A stretch of DNA of 20,699 bases from contig CAMOQY010000006.1 in NCBI GenBank assembly GCA_946623295.1, forward strand, positions 1 to 20,699. The letters are read 5' to 3'. This stretch comes from an uncultured Lachnospiraceae bacterium (GTDB taxonomy: Bacteria > Bacillota > Clostridia > Lachnospirales > Lachnospiraceae). Made by a program: the position numbers and the translations under genes. The notes beneath the pieces are model-generated. The model saw only the letters and a list, made by a program, of their open reading frames with translations. It was not told the origin of the DNA and did not search any database. This document shows, one piece after another, positions 8,357 through 14,737 of the stretch (positions are counted from its first letter, which is position 1; each line of letters begins with the position of its first letter).

Positions 8357-8709
8357 GATGTTGCTCCTTCCTTTTTTGGCACCTTTCGGCGCCTTACTGT
8401 AACTGCGGGACCTGACGTCGGGGCCTGAAAATAAAAAAACTGCCCCAACAAAAACAAAACGTTTGCTGGGACAGGATGAAAACAACCTGCGGTGCCACCC
8501 GGCTTGGTATCAGCGATACCCACTCGCGCATACTATCATATGCCGGCTTTTGATCACGGAGAGCCCAGCTCCGTCTCCCATACTAAGGCCTTGCCTGTTC
8601 CGGTCGCCCTCTGAAGTCCATTCAGTCAAATCTTTCCTGTCGCGCTTCCACCGTCCGCGGCTCTCTATGAGGAAGGGGATAAGACTTACTTACTCTTCAT
8701 CAACGGTTT
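8357..8709 (-). promoter_or_regulatory. T-box leader, predicted tryptophan-specific
   Basis: The leader of trpB has the T-box core GGGTGGCACCGCAGG (8500-8486). The antiterminator folds as expected: GGG pairs with CCC (8470-8468), a seven-base bulge TGGCACC follows, and GCAGG pairs with CCTGT (8475-8471). The bulge UGGC would pair with a tRNA ending GCCA, that is discriminator G73, as in bacterial tRNA-Trp. Upstream, GAATGGACTTC places a UGG codon (8620-8618) followed by A in the expected specifier position. A stem III-like hairpin (ACGGAG...CTCCGT) lies between. Uncharged tRNA-Trp should allow read-through into trpB. The exact 5' end is inferred from the promoter. Confidence 0.9.
8433..8474 (-). 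terminator. T-box regulated intrinsic terminator
   Basis: On the minus strand the arm CTGTCCCAGCAAA pairs with TTTGTTGGGGCAG (wobbles at two places) and is followed by seven T. Its 5' arm reuses the CTGTCCC bases needed by the antiterminator, so the two folds exclude each other, as T-box attenuation requires. Confidence 0.88.
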
Positions 8710-8715
8710 GAGGGC

Positions 8716-8743
8716 ATTATATCACGCTTTCCGGCAGTGTCAA
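8716..8743 (-). promoter_or_regulatory. Consensus promoter of the T-box/trpB unit
   Basis: Minus strand TTGACA (8743-8738), a 16-nt spacer and TATAAT (8721-8716): both hexamers match the sigma-A consensus exactly. The start of transcription should be near 8709, giving a leader of about 350 nt. A strong constitutive promoter fits control at attenuation. Confidence 0.85.
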
Positions 8744-8780
8744 TATTTGTTTTTAAAAATTGCTGGATTTTTCGGGGAAA

Positions 8781-8791
8781 TGTGGTAATAT
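8781..8791 (+). promoter_or_regulatory. Candidate promoter of tRNA-Val
   Basis: TGTGGTAATAT gives a -10 (TAATAT, 8786-8791) with an extended TG element about 11 bp before the mature tRNA. No convincing -35 is present. Confidence 0.4.
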
Positions 8792-8801
8792 ATATGGGCA
8801 C

Positions 8802-8874
8802 GGACACTTAGCTCAGCCGGGAGAGCGCTTCCTTCACACGGAAGAGGTCGTGGGTTCGAGCCCCGCAGCGTCCA
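8802..8874 (+). tRNA. tRNA-Val(CAC)
   Basis: A full 73-nt cloverleaf: acceptor GGACACT/AGCGTCC, D arm GCTC...GAGC, anticodon stem CTTCC/GGAAG with loop TTCACAC (anticodon CAC at 8835-8837, reading GUG), a five-base variable loop, and T arm GTGGG-TTCGAGC-CCCGC. The discriminator is A and no CCA is encoded, so CCA addition is needed. The acceptor stem has one A-C mismatch (8806 with 8869), where related tRNA-Val genes usually have G-C. Confidence 0.95.
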
Positions 8875-8875
8875 T

Positions 8876-8909
8876 GAGAAAGGGACCATCCACGGATGGT
8901 CCTTTTCTC
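8876..8909 (+). terminator. Terminator of tRNA-Val
   Basis: GAGAAAGGGACCATC (8876-8890) pairs with GATGGTCCTTTTCTC (8895-8909; one G-T wobble) across a four-base loop, starting two bases after the mature tRNA. The T-rich tract is part of the right arm. Confidence 0.75.
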
Positions 8910-8931
8910 GTGGACATTATATCGGTCGGGC

Positions 8932-9227
8932 TCGGAGTTAGGATCATTTTGCTGTTTTTCGAAAAAGGACCCGAGATTTTGCGGTGGAGCAAGTGCTTCT
9001 CGACCTTGGAGTTAGGGTCATTTTGCTGATTTTCGAAAAAGGACCCGAGATTTTGCGGCGGAGCAAGTGTTTCTCGGGCTTGGAGTTAGGGTCATTTTGC
9101 TGTTTTTCGAAAAAGGACCCGAGATTTTGCGGCGGAGCAAGTGTTTCTCGGGCTTGGAGTTAGGGTCATTTTGCTGTTTTTCGAAAAAGGACCCGAGATT
9201 TTGCGGCGGAGCAAGTGTTTCTTGGGC
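8932..9227. repeat. Tandem array of four 74-bp repeats
   Basis: Units start at 8932, 9006, 9080 and 9154, exactly 74 bp apart with nothing between; a diverged fifth begins at 9228. Units three and four differ at one position, while unit one carries several changes, so the array has decayed from the outside. Each unit holds the palindrome TTTTTCGAAAAA (broken in unit two) and, on the minus strand, CCCGAGA...TCTCGGG followed by TCCTTTTT, a terminator-like hairpin. The unit length is not a multiple of three and no start with a ribosome site is present, so it is not coding. It fills most of the 430 bp between tRNA-Val and the DUF4153-type gene. Function unknown. Confidence 0.92.
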
Positions 9228-9276
9228 TTGGAGTTAGGGTCATTTTTCTGATTTTTCAAAAAAGGCCCTAACTTTT
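9228..9276. repeat. Diverged fifth repeat copy with its own hairpin
   Basis: The left half matches the 74-bp unit, but the right half is replaced so that AGTTAGGGTC (9232-9241) pairs with GGCCCTAACT (9264-9273) over ten base pairs (one wobble), followed by TTT. This differs from the hairpin of the intact units and may be the older terminator from which the array grew. Confidence 0.7.
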
Positions 9277-9288
9277 AGGAAAAAGATA

Positions 9289-9310
9289 GAGATATCGTGA
9301 ATGATATCTC
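9289..9310. repeat. Inverted repeat downstream of the DUF4153-type gene
   Basis: GAGATATC and GATATCTC form a perfect 8-bp inverted repeat with a 6-nt loop. On the minus strand it is followed by TATCTTTTT, so it could end the DUF2975-XRE-DUF4153 transcript, though the AT-rich stem is weak. Confidence 0.45.
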
Positions 9311-9336
9311 AGCGAACGCCCTCGGCTTACATAGCA

Positions 9337-10935
9337 TTATCTTGTCCCTGTATACGCCTTGACGGCCTCGGCACGGATCGCGGGATCCAGGTCGCCGCAG
9401 GCGGATCTGGCGCGCAGCAGCGGCAGATTTACATTCGTTGCATCGGTATCTTCATCCATACAGATAGAGCATCCGATCCCGTACAGCACAGTCTTTTTCG
9501 TTTCCTCGCTCAGACTGTCATCACCTGCGAGCCTGCACAGTGTCGGGACGGAAGACGGACCGAGGTGTATGAGGTAATCTGCGTCGATCTCTCCCGTCAT
9601 CCCTTCGATATAACAGTTGTAATTGTGCCCGGCGATGAACGCGTCGTGGTCGGGAATTGCCAGCAGGCCAAAGCATATGACCAGCAGCCCGAGCAGGATC
9701 GCGGTCAGGTGCAGGCGCTCAAAGAACTGCTTCAGGATCGCGAGCAGGAACACGAGTATAAGCAGCGCCATAAACCACATGGTGTACAGGCGGAGCCGCG
9801 TCAGCCCGTACGCCGAGACGTACATTATCATCTGCGACATCGCGGTGAGGGATATGACGACCGTAAAGACCGACAGGATCACGGAGCAGATCCGCACGAC
9901 CGGAGAGATCGCGCCGCTGTTTGCCCGCTTTGTAAAGATCCGTATGGATATAAGCGCGAGAGCGTTTATCGAGGCGGCGGCGCAAAGTCTGAAGAAACCG
10001 TCCCTCGCAAAATCAGCGAAGGTATAGGCGCCGGGCAGGGATGAGGCCAGGATCGCGCCGTAATAGTCCCGCTGAGCGACGATAAAGACCCCGTACAAAA
10101 ACAGCAGAGGGACGATCGCAGCCACGATGAGGATCGAAGGCGCAACTTTCATTTTTTCTCCGATATTCCCGCATTTTTCCTCAGTGTAACCGCCGGCCGC
10201 GGGGTGGGACGCCGCATAGAGAGAAGCGTAATAGTACATTCCGAGAGGGACCCCGAAGATCAGCGACCAGATCCGTGAGATCAGACCGTCGGAGATCGCC
10301 GAACGGATCCGATCGAGGATGCCGGTAAAATTACTGTCATAAGAGAGCAGCCCCGCGACAATGAGCGTGGGGATGATGGCGATGCCTATGCCGCCGAGGA
10401 TGAGGAGCAAGATCCTTCCCGCCTTTTTACCGCTGCTGTTGGCGGCGATCCCCCTTGCGGCAGCTCCGATCCTTCGGAACGGCGCGCCAAAGAACGCTTT
10501 TGCGAGTTCAAATACATAAAAGCGTCCCGCCCTTTTTCCTATCGCCGCTTCCGATCCGGTCAGGTTGAAGAGGAAAAAGGCTGCGCGTATGTATATGAAC
10601 ACAAAAAAGAGCAGCACCGGGCTCCCGGAAAAGAAGAAACCGAGAGACAGTATCAGAGCGGAGACCGGATAAAACCAGCAGCGGCGGTTCCTTTTTTGTT
10701 TTCCGAAAAAGACAAAGGCATAGGCAAACAGGCACACCGTAAAGATGAGCGCCGTCATGGGCCTGTCCCAGACCCAAAAGCAGCGGCACAGGAGATAGCC
10801 GATCAGTGCCGAGACCCAGGCGAGCGCGGATTCCTTTGCGGTGAACGTCATCTGAGGCTTCGCGGGGCGCACGGGAGGATGGAGCGGCGCCCCGGTCATG
10901 GGATCAAAATTATAAGTATTTGTAGTTTCGTTCAT
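9337..10935 (-). CDS. DUF4153/DUF4173 family polytopic membrane protein
   Basis: The protein has 532 residues: a soluble Pro-rich N-terminus (to about residue 30), then about ten to twelve hydrophobic helices, and a C-terminal soluble tail of about 100 residues. FRLCAAASINALALISIRIFTKR and MIMYVSAYGLTRLRLYTMWFM resemble the conserved core of the DUF4153/DUF4173 membrane proteins. Its biochemical role is not known. I chose ATG 10935, preceded by AAGGGAAG, over an in-frame ATG inside the upstream gene. Start and the upstream XRE stop (10937) are adjacent, which suggests translational coupling in one operon with DUF2975 and XRE. Confidence 0.8.
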   Translation of the reverse strand: MNETTNTYNFDPMTGAPLHPPVRPAKPQMTFTAKESALAWVSALIGYLLCRCFWVWDRPMTALIFTVCLFAYAFVFFGKQKRNRRCWFYPVSALILSLGFFFSGSPVLLFFVFIYIRAAFFLFNLTGSEAAIGKRAGRFYVFELAKAFFGAPFRRIGAAARGIAANSSGKKAGRILLLILGGIGIAIIPTLIVAGLLSYDSNFTGILDRIRSAISDGLISRIWSLIFGVPLGMYYYASLYAASHPAAGGYTEEKCGNIGEKMKVAPSILIVAAIVPLLFLYGVFIVAQRDYYGAILASSLPGAYTFADFARDGFFRLCAAASINALALISIRIFTKRANSGAISPVVRICSVILSVFTVVISLTAMSQMIMYVSAYGLTRLRLYTMWFMALLILVFLLAILKQFFERLHLTAILLGLLVICFGLLAIPDHDAFIAGHNYNCYIEGMTGEIDADYLIHLGPSSVPTLCRLAGDDSLSEETKKTVLYGIGCSICMDEDTDATNVNLPLLRARSACGDLDPAIRAEAVKAYTGTR

Positions 10936-10936
10936 T

Positions 10937-11143
10937 TCAATCTTCCCTTCTGTATTCGATAATGTCGCCCACTTCACAGTCGAGCGCGCGGCATATCGCG
11001 TCCAGCGTCGAAAACCGCACAGCTTTGGCCTTGTTGTTCTTGAGGATTGAGAGGTTGGCGAGCGTGATGCCGACCTTATCGGAGAGCTCTCCGAGCGACA
11101 TCTTGCGTTTCGCCATCATTACGTCGAGATTTATGATGATCAT
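10937..11143 (-). CDS. Small XRE-family (YozG-like) HTH regulator
   Basis: A 68-residue Cro/CI-type DNA-binding protein: MSLGELSDKVGITLANLSILKNNKAKAV carries the helix-turn-helix, followed by STLDAICRALDCEVGDIIEY, typical of the small stand-alone XRE regulators that sit beside DUF2975 proteins. ATG 11143 has AAGGAG eight bases upstream; the frame extends further but that part overlaps DUF2975 and looks non-coding. It lies 11 bp after DUF2975 and is coupled to the next gene. It probably represses its own operon (inference). Confidence 0.9.
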   Translation of the reverse strand: MIIINLDVMMAKRKMSLGELSDKVGITLANLSILKNNKAKAVRFSTLDAICRALDCEVGDIIEYRRED

Positions 11144-11154
11144 GAGATGTCTCC

Positions 11155-11628
11155 TTATACCGTAAGATCGTTTTCTTCCTTGAGATATACCGCTGCCTCG
11201 ATCACGTTCTTGACGACACGGATGGTCAGCCCGACAAAGAGGATCGCTGTGCCGACGACCGGCGCCAGCGTAAAGAAAAACGTCAGAGCGATGAGGATGA
11301 TTCCCATAAAGATCAGACACCATGAGATGCAGCGGATCAGCTCCACGGCGGGCGCGGTAAAGACCTTTTCCCTGCGGACCAAAAGAAGCAGCGCGAACAG
11401 CATGCCCAGCGCTGCCAGCATGAGGACCGCTTCTCCGTAGCCCGCGGCGCGGATGATCAGGATCTGATATCCGGTCAGCTGCAGGCTTTCTCCGTTATAG
11501 CCGGGACGGTTGATGAGGTAGTCGGTGAACGCAGGCAGAAAAAACATAAAGACAATGACTGCCGCGATCATGGCCGCGCACAGTACGAGCGAGATGTAGA
11601 CTGAGAGTTTTCTGTTGATCTTGAGCAT
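11155..11628 (-). CDS. DUF2975 family membrane protein
   Basis: A 157-residue protein with four hydrophobic helices (about residues 8-33, 53-84, 100-120 and 125-140), matching the DUF2975 layout; the family is regularly paired with a small XRE regulator, as here. The start has CAGGAGG before ATG. Function is unknown; membrane sensing linked to the adjacent regulator is a common guess only. Confidence 0.87.
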   Translation of the reverse strand: MLKINRKLSVYISLVLCAAMIAAVIVFMFFLPAFTDYLINRPGYNGESLQLTGYQILIIRAAGYGEAVLMLAALGMLFALLLLVRREKVFTAPAVELIRCISWCLIFMGIILIALTFFFTLAPVVGTAILFVGLTIRVVKNVIEAAVYLKEENDLTV

Positions 11629-11656
11629 ATACAGCCTCCTGAATCTTTATGGAGGG

Positions 11657-11685
11657 AGTATAGCATCATCTGTGATGAATATCAA
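11657..11685 (-). promoter_or_regulatory. Promoter of the DUF2975-XRE-DUF4153 operon with spacer palindrome
   Basis: Minus strand TTGATA (11685-11680), a 17-nt spacer and TATACT (11662-11657), about 30 bp before the DUF2975 start. The spacer holds CATCA-TCTG-TGATG (11664-11677), an inverted repeat that could be the operator for the XRE protein. Confidence 0.6.
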
Positions 11686-11707
11686 TATAAATTTATTGAA
11701 AAACGAT

Positions 11708-11727
11708 AAAAACCGGACTTAGCCCGA
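11708..11727 (-). terminator. Candidate terminator at the LysR stop codon
   Basis: On the minus strand TCGGGC and GTCCGG form a six-base-pair stem (two wobbles) whose loop is the TAA stop codon itself, followed by five T and a second T run. Short stem, so moderate confidence. Confidence 0.45.
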
Positions 11728-12600
11728 GATCGAGCGGTTGAAATACTGGCTTGCGTGCTCGATGAAGAGCCTGGACGAGACGGTCAGCCTCTCGTCGGAA
11801 TGCCAGGAAAGAAGGATCTTCCTGCCGCACCGGGGCTCTTTTATCGGGATCACGGTGACGCCCGTAAGTACCGACTTCCAGGAATGCTTTGGGACGATCG
11901 AGACGCCCATATTCGCGCGGACAAACTCACATATCATGCGCCAGTCATGGCCTTCTGCCGTGACTTTCGGAACAAAGCCCGCCTTTGCGCAATAATGCTC
12001 CACCGCCTGCCGGTAGGTGGATTTTTTATTGAAAAGCACAAAATTCTCTTTTTTTACTTCCTTCAGATCCACATGCAGCCTGTCCGCAAGGGGGTGCCCG
12101 GCGGGGACTGCCAGCAGAAGCTCTTCGTCATACAGTGTTATGGCGGTATCCGGCGTCTCCTCGTCGGCGATCTGCATCTTGATGGTCAGATCATAGACAA
12201 AGTCGGAAAAGTGTGACTGATTGGTTTCCTTTCCTATAAATAAATGTATCTGGGGAAATTTTCTGTTAAAGGATGAGATCAGATCTATGAGCGAGTCCAC
12301 ACCGGCCTGGGCGTTGATGTGGATGTCCGGATATGAGCCCTCGCGCATGGCCCGAAGCTCCATCTGTCCTGAGCTGAGAGCGTCCAGCGCGGTATTCACG
12401 CGCCGCAGGAAGACCTCGCCGCTGGAGTTGAGGACGATGGATTTGCCTGCCCGGTCAAAGAGGTCCACGCCGAGCTCCTCTTCCAGCCTCCGGATCATGC
12501 GGCTGAGAGCCGGCTGAGAGACGTGAAGCCTGCGGGAAGCCCTGGTCACGCTGCCCTCCTGGGCGACTACCTGGAAATAGTTAAGCTGCAGAAGATCCAT
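11719..12600 (-). CDS. LysR-type transcriptional regulator
   Basis: A 293-residue protein starting MDLLQLNYFQVVAQEGSVTRASRRLHVSQPALSRMIRRLEEELG in segments typical of the LysR winged helix-turn-helix (residues 1-60), then a linker helix and a two-lobed periplasmic-binding-like effector domain (about 90-290). ATG 12600 has AAAGGAAC upstream. It is divergent from the catabolic operon across 141 bp with overlapping promoters, so it most likely activates that operon in response to the substrate or an intermediate, and represses itself (family behaviour plus position; not shown by sequence). Confidence 0.93.
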   Translation of the reverse strand: MDLLQLNYFQVVAQEGSVTRASRRLHVSQPALSRMIRRLEEELGVDLFDRAGKSIVLNSSGEVFLRRVNTALDALSSGQMELRAMREGSYPDIHINAQAGVDSLIDLISSFNRKFPQIHLFIGKETNQSHFSDFVYDLTIKMQIADEETPDTAITLYDEELLLAVPAGHPLADRLHVDLKEVKKENFVLFNKKSTYRQAVEHYCAKAGFVPKVTAEGHDWRMICEFVRANMGVSIVPKHSWKSVLTGVTVIPIKEPRCGRKILLSWHSDERLTVSSRLFIEHASQYFNRSISG

Positions 12601-12651
12601 GAGACAGTTCCTTTCGCTGTATATCTATAACTCTTCTGTAATATATGCATG

Positions 12652-12680
12652 ATTATAAATGTCTTTTACAAACAAGTCAA
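12652..12680 (-). promoter_or_regulatory. Promoter of the LysR gene
   Basis: Minus strand TTGACT (12680-12675), a 17-nt spacer and TATAAT (12657-12652): close to consensus and about 50 bp before the LysR start. It interleaves with the plus-strand promoter of the operon. Confidence 0.7.
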
Positions 12681-12693
12681 ACTAAGATATCTT
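12665..12693 (+). promoter_or_regulatory. Promoter of the catabolic operon
   Basis: TTTACA (12665-12670), a 17-nt spacer and TATCTT (12688-12693), about 50 bp before the first cupin start. The -10 is poor and lies inside a palindrome, which suits a promoter needing an activator. Confidence 0.55.
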
Positions 12694-12694
12694 A
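12683..12694. promoter_or_regulatory. Palindromic candidate operator (LysR site)
   Basis: TAAGATATCTTA is a perfect 12-bp palindrome covering the operon -10 and lying just upstream of the LysR -35. LysR sites are often dyads of about this size; one would normally expect the main site further upstream of the activated promoter, so its role is uncertain. Confidence 0.45.
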
Positions 12695-12741
12695 AAAAAG
12701 CTGAAACTTTTTCATTGTCTATATGCTGACAGGAGGTTATC

Positions 12742-13158
12742 ATGGCAGAAAAGAAGCCGGTTCCGAGGATCATCGATCCTGTGCGTGACGCAGAGGAAGT
12801 GGTCTGGCTCGGAGACAAGCCCGGAACCATCAGGAAAGTGTATCGTATTCTTACCACCGAGCGCTTTAAGGTCGGACTCGCGATGTTCAGCCCGGGCGAA
12901 GGCGGATCAGTCCATACTCATGACGCATCAGAGGAGTTCAGCTACTGCATTACAGGCGGCAGCACCTCCGAGGGCGAAGGCGGAGTACAGGTGGGCGTGC
13001 AGAGCCAGGGCAAGGTCAAATGGAACCCTGTCGGCTCTTTCCACGGCGGCAAAACCACCTACGAGGCCGGCGTTTCGCTCAAGCTCTGGTCGTATTCGGC
13101 CGGAGGCGAGCTCCCCACAAACGACGGTGTGACTTCATTCGGAAAGGAGGGCAAATAA
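12742..13158 (+). CDS. Cupin-domain protein (first of a pair)
   Basis: A 138-residue single-domain cupin. Motif 1 is complete, with His58, His60 and Glu65 (HTHDASEEFSYCITG); motif 2 gives Gly90, Pro96, Gly98 and His101 (GKVKWNPVGSFHGG). These are the usual metal ligands, so a metal-dependent enzyme is likely rather than a pure binding protein. It is related to the next gene: both share a WLGD-x-PG-x-I segment near residue 22 and the same ordering. AGGAGG precedes ATG. It is the first gene of the operon divergent from LysR. The reaction is unknown; isomerisation or lactone/sugar-acid processing would fit the neighbours (inference). Confidence 0.87.
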   Translation: MAEKKPVPRIIDPVRDAEEVVWLGDKPGTIRKVYRILTTERFKVGLAMFSPGEGGSVHTHDASEEFSYCITGGSTSEGEGGVQVGVQSQGKVKWNPVGSFHGGKTTYEAGVSLKLWSYSAGGELPTNDGVTSFGKEGK

Positions 13159-13548
13159 ATGAAAGAGCCATTTGGTCCTTCCAAAGTTCTCGATCCCTAT
13201 GAGGACAGCACGTTTGAGTGGCTGGGAGACTGCCCCGGACATATCGTAAAGCTTTACCATCTCATCGGTACGGAGGCAAACCCTTCCCAGTTCTACGATG
13301 TAGGCTTTTATGAGATCCTGCCCGGAGAGAGCGTACCGGTACACACCCACGACGTCGGCGAGGAATTTGCCTACATACTGCACGGCGAAGCCATCCTCAC
13401 CACAGAAAATGACTATGTAGTCGGCAATCTTCCCGAGGGCAAGCTTGTCTACGTGCCTGAGGGCGCGCCGCACGGTTATGTCAACGTCGGGACTATGCCG
13501 GTGGAGATAATAGTATGGGCCTCAAAGGAAGCAGGCCTGAAATTCTGA
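13159..13548 (+). CDS. Cupin-domain protein (second of a pair)
   Basis: A 129-residue cupin with His62, His64 and Glu69 (HTHDVGEEFAYILHG) and motif 2 GKLVYVPEGAPHGYVN with His105 and Asn109, a textbook match to both cupin motifs. It starts at the base after the TAA of the first cupin, with AAAGGAGG inside that gene's end, so the two are translated together. The shared WLGD-x-PG segment and length point to a tandem duplication followed by divergence. The two may form a heteromer or act on successive intermediates; neither can be told from sequence. Confidence 0.88.
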   Translation: MKEPFGPSKVLDPYEDSTFEWLGDCPGHIVKLYHLIGTEANPSQFYDVGFYEILPGESVPVHTHDVGEEFAYILHGEAILTTENDYVVGNLPEGKLVYVPEGAPHGYVNVGTMPVEIIVWASKEAGLKF

Positions 13549-13549
13549 T

Positions 13550-14728
13550 ATGAAGATCACGGAAGTTTCTGTTGTCCAGACCGCTCCGATAAGCGGCAAC
13601 GAAGCCTGGAAGCCCATCTTTGTCCTTATCAGGACCGACGGGGGCATCACCGGCCACGGTGAAATAGGCCTCGCGTACGGCAAGTCGCACGACGCGGGTT
13701 TTGGCCAGGGCGTGGATTACGCCAGGCAGATCATCGGCATGGATCCGCTTGACTGCGAGGCGATATGGCAGAAGCTTCAGAGAAAGACCTTCTGGGGTAT
13801 GAGCGGAGGCGCCGTGCCCTTTGCCGCCATCAGCGGCATCGACATAGCCCTCTGGGACATCCGGGGAAAGTATTACAACGCCCCGGTCTACAGGCTCCTG
13901 GGAGGAAAAATGCGCTCCCGCATCCGCTGCTACGCCAGCCAGATACAGCTTGGCTGGGGCAAAAAGAGCCGCCGCCATGTGCGCGCCGAAGAGTACGCGC
14001 AGGCGACAAAAGATGCGGTGGCCGCAGGCTTTGACGCAGTAAAGGTCGACCCCGCGGGGATCGATGAGGACGGAGGCTGGAATACCTGGAATCTGACGGG
14101 ACTCCTCAGAAACAGCCAGCTCGGACTTATCGAAGACAGAGTGGCCGCCATCAGAGAGGCCGGCGGAGAGGACCTTGATATAATCGTCGAGCTGCATGCA
14201 AACACCGGTGCGGACGCGGCTCTGCAGATCGCGAGGGCTCTGGAGCCCTACGGTATCTTCTATATGGAGGAGCCGACGCAGTCTCTGAGTCCCGAGCTTT
14301 TCTCCTACATATCCGCCAGGACGCCGATCCCGCTGGCAGCGGGCGAGCGGATCCACGGCAGATGGGGGTTCCGTCCGTTTTTTGAGCAGCGCTCGCTGTC
14401 TGTCATCCAGCCCGATGTCTGCAATGTGGGCGGTATCACGGAGGCGAAAAAGGTCTGCGATATGGCCGATACCTACGATATCAGCGTGCAGGCGCATGTG
14501 TGCGGCAGTCCGCTGTCAAACGCCGCGGCGCTTCAGCTGGAGGCCGCCATACCCAATTTCGTGATCCACGAGACTCACGAATACTCCATAGTCCCGGAGA
14601 ACATTGCTCTGTGCAGGTACGATTACCAGCCTGTGGGCGGATATCTGGAGGTGCCGGAGCTGCCCGGGATAGGACAGGAGATAAACGAAGATATACTGAG
14701 CTCAAGCCGCGTAGTTACGGTGCGCTGA
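13550..14728 (+). CDS. Enolase-superfamily acid-sugar dehydratase (mandelate racemase subgroup)
   Basis: A 392-residue protein with the N-terminal capping domain and (beta/alpha) barrel of mandelate racemase/muconate lactonizing enzymes. Visible active-site positions: Lys165 (AVKVDPAG), metal ligands Glu214 (VELHAN), Glu240/241 (EEP) and Glu266 (AGER), and the His-Asp dyad formed by Asp289 (IQPDVCNVGG) and His316 (VQAHVCG); His216 resembles the general acid of galactonate dehydratase. This places it in the MR subgroup near D-galactonate dehydratase, so Mg-dependent loss of water from a 2,3-dihydroxy-carboxylate is expected. The substrate is not evident. It starts two bases after the second cupin's stop and has only a weak ribosome site, implying translational coupling. 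Confidence 0.92.
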   Translation: MKITEVSVVQTAPISGNEAWKPIFVLIRTDGGITGHGEIGLAYGKSHDAGFGQGVDYARQIIGMDPLDCEAIWQKLQRKTFWGMSGGAVPFAAISGIDIALWDIRGKYYNAPVYRLLGGKMRSRIRCYASQIQLGWGKKSRRHVRAEEYAQATKDAVAAGFDAVKVDPAGIDEDGGWNTWNLTGLLRNSQLGLIEDRVAAIREAGGEDLDIIVELHANTGADAALQIARALEPYGIFYMEEPTQSLSPELFSYISARTPIPLAAGERIHGRWGFRPFFEQRSLSVIQPDVCNVGGITEAKKVCDMADTYDISVQAHVCGSPLSNAAALQLEAAIPNFVIHETHEYSIVPENIALCRYDYQPVGGYLEVPELPGIGQEINEDILSSSRVVTVR

Positions 14729-14737
14729 GGGAAATAA

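Noticed and set aside
8760..9029. Plus-strand open frame of 89 codons across tRNA-Val and the first repeats
   Set aside because: It runs through a complete tRNA and its terminator, so it cannot be a protein gene.
8932..9276. CRISPR array
   Set aside because: The units abut with no unique spacers, are 74 bp long, and no cas genes are near.
8802..9310. tRNA-linked integration site or mobile island
   Set aside because: No integrase, no repeat of the tRNA 3' end and no foreign gene cargo are visible in the window.
9301..10044. Plus-strand open frame opposite the DUF4153-type gene
   Set aside because: The minus-strand membrane protein has a ribosome site, operon context and a regular helix pattern; the plus frame is Gln/Arg/His-rich noise.
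13493..14497. Minus-strand open frame (334 codons) opposite the MR-type dehydratase
   Set aside because: The plus-strand protein has all catalytic residues; the antisense translation is Arg/Ala/His-rich without recognisable domains.
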